This document shows, piece after piece, positions 63,208 through 64,000 of a stretch of 64,000 nt of DNA. The position numbers and the translations under genes were made by a program. Each line of letters begins with the position of its first letter. Position 1 is the stretch's first letter. The notes below the pieces were generated by a model that was given only the letters and a program-made list of their open reading frames with translations, ran no database searches and was not told the origin of the DNA. This DNA is from CAVZZG01 sp963779685. GTDB taxonomy: Bacteria > Actinomycetota > Thermoleophilia > Gaiellales > F1-60-MAGs149. The stretch is taken from positions 1,302,001-1,366,000 of the forward strand of contig CAVZZG010000001.1 of assembly GCA_963779685.1 (NCBI GenBank), in the 5' to 3' direction.

Positions 63208-63966
63208 CTACCGGGGCGGAGAGGTCCAGGTCGGAGGAAGCCGGGCCATCCACGTCGCGCGCAGGGTCGAGGCGTCCGCCGGCTGGTGCGTGTACTCCTC
63301 GGTGATCGCCGTCACCGAGAAGCCCGCGGCCTGGAGTGAGGCCCGGACATCCGCCTCGGCGTGGAAGTACTGTCGGTGCTGCTCGCAGAAGGGGTCGCCG
63401 TCGCGGGATCGCGTGAACTCGACCGTGGTCTCGCAGGTGCGGGCCACGGGATCCACGACGTTGGTGATGATGAAGTCGTTCCCGGCCGATTGGCCCGCAA
63501 CGACGCCGTTGGAGATGGTCAGGGCCATCATCGCATCGGTGTGGAGGTCGAACACGAACCACCCGGCGGGCCGCAGCCGGTGGGCGACCGCAGTCATTGT
63601 CAGGCCCAGTTCGTCCGGTGTGAGGTAGTTGAGGCCGTCGAACGTGCAGACCACCGCGTCGAAGACACCTTCAAGCGTCAGGTCGGGCAGGGTCGTGCGG
63701 CTCAACACCGGCTCCGGGCCAACCCGCTTCCGAGCGAGGGCGAGCATCGCATCGGAGGCGTCGACGCCGACGATCGCATAGCCGCGCACGATGAGCTCGC
63801 TCGCCAGGATTCCGGTTCCGCAGCAGAGATCGAGGACCGACCGGACGCCCTGCGGGTCGGCACTCCAGACCTCATGCAGGAACGACGCCCAGCGGTCGTG
63901 GCAGGGGTCGATGACGACCTCGTCGTAGACCCCTGCCAGCCGCGTGTACGCCTCGACCTGTCTCAC
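63208..63966 (-). CDS. Class I SAM-dependent methyltransferase (methyltransferase-25 type)
   Basis: 252 residues. The SAM site is 'SVLDLCCGTGILASELIVRG', followed by 'IVGVDASDAMLALARKR', 'FDAVVCTFDGLNYL' and 'LRPAGWFVFDLHTD'. The C-terminal part is a beta-rich insert typical of this subgroup. The substrate is unknown. GTG start at 63966. It is convergent with the preceding membrane gene (7 nt between stops). Confidence 0.85.
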   Translation of the reverse strand: MRQVEAYTRLAGVYDEVVIDPCHDRWASFLHEVWSADPQGVRSVLDLCCGTGILASELIVRGYAIVGVDASDAMLALARKRVGPEPVLSRTTLPDLTLEGVFDAVVCTFDGLNYLTPDELGLTMTAVAHRLRPAGWFVFDLHTDAMMALTISNGVVAGQSAGNDFIITNVVDPVARTCETTVEFTRSRDGDPFCEQHRQYFHAEADVRASLQAAGFSVTAITEEYTHQPADASTLRATWMARLPPTWTSPPR

Positions 63967-64000
63967 AGGTCAGAGGATGCGTCAGATCCCGAGGATCTTG

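Overview
High-GC (roughly 70%) bacterial chromosome, most likely Actinomycetota and possibly class Thermoleophilia. This is inferred from codon use, frequent GTG starts, many promoters whose -10 box lies only 6-9 nt before the start codon (leaderless style), and a Gram-positive-type SOS box in front of lexA. No rRNA, CRISPR array, prophage or integrase is visible. The window looks like ordinary core and accessory chromosome with short operons on both strands.

Layout. 0.1-12.3 kb (+): a five-GAF sensor, an L,D-transpeptidase, a TlpA/CcmG-like thioredoxin and a CcmH-like protein, then a recombination/repair run (AddB-like and AddA-like helicase-nucleases, endonuclease III, a small helical protein). 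12.3-16.2 kb (-): zinc-ribbon PAS protein, M1-type metallopeptidase, thioredoxin reductase, a methyltransferase, a CopD-like membrane protein. 16.2-20.3 kb: DinG/XPD-type helicase, DUF3105 protein, class II amidotransferase, tRNA-Leu(TAA), small membrane protein, initiator tRNA. 20.3-20.9 kb is a non-coding block with a 25-26 bp tandem repeat. 20.9-24.2 kb (+): a tightly coupled three-gene operon of cytochrome P450, glutamine-synthetase-like ligase and a substrate-binding-protein-like protein with no signal peptide. 24.2-27.3 kb (-): an OafA-type acyltransferase with an SGNH domain and a free SGNH lipoprotein. 27.5-32 kb: PfkB kinase, UPF0104 membrane protein, HAD hydrolase, EamA transporter, transaldolase. 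32.05-32.29 kb is a 242 bp hairpin-rich element with terminal inverted repeats. 32.3-37.4 kb: subtilase with repeats, RibD-like reductase, small membrane protein, membrane-anchored hypothetical. 37.5-38.5 kb: tRNA-Leu(GAG), lexA, zinc-ribbon protein. 38.5-48.6 kb (-): CoA-transferase subunits, a duplicated-sensor HD-GYP/GGDEF protein, a secreted protein, a membrane protein, a giant DUF2339 protein. 48.8-64 kb: a two-component pair, TetR regulator with a small monooxygenase-like gene, a second class II amidotransferase, BrkB-like and DUF389 membrane proteins, VOC protein, CPA1 antiporter, radical-SAM sulfatase maturase, K+ channel, DUF2252 protein, ABC-2/Pip-like membrane protein, a methyltransferase.

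Genes are often translationally coupled by 4-base GTGA or ATGA overlaps. Seven genes, including lexA, carry single-base indels, often in short G/C runs. Undoing them restores full-length proteins in every case, so I treat most as probable draft-sequence errors rather than true pseudogenes.
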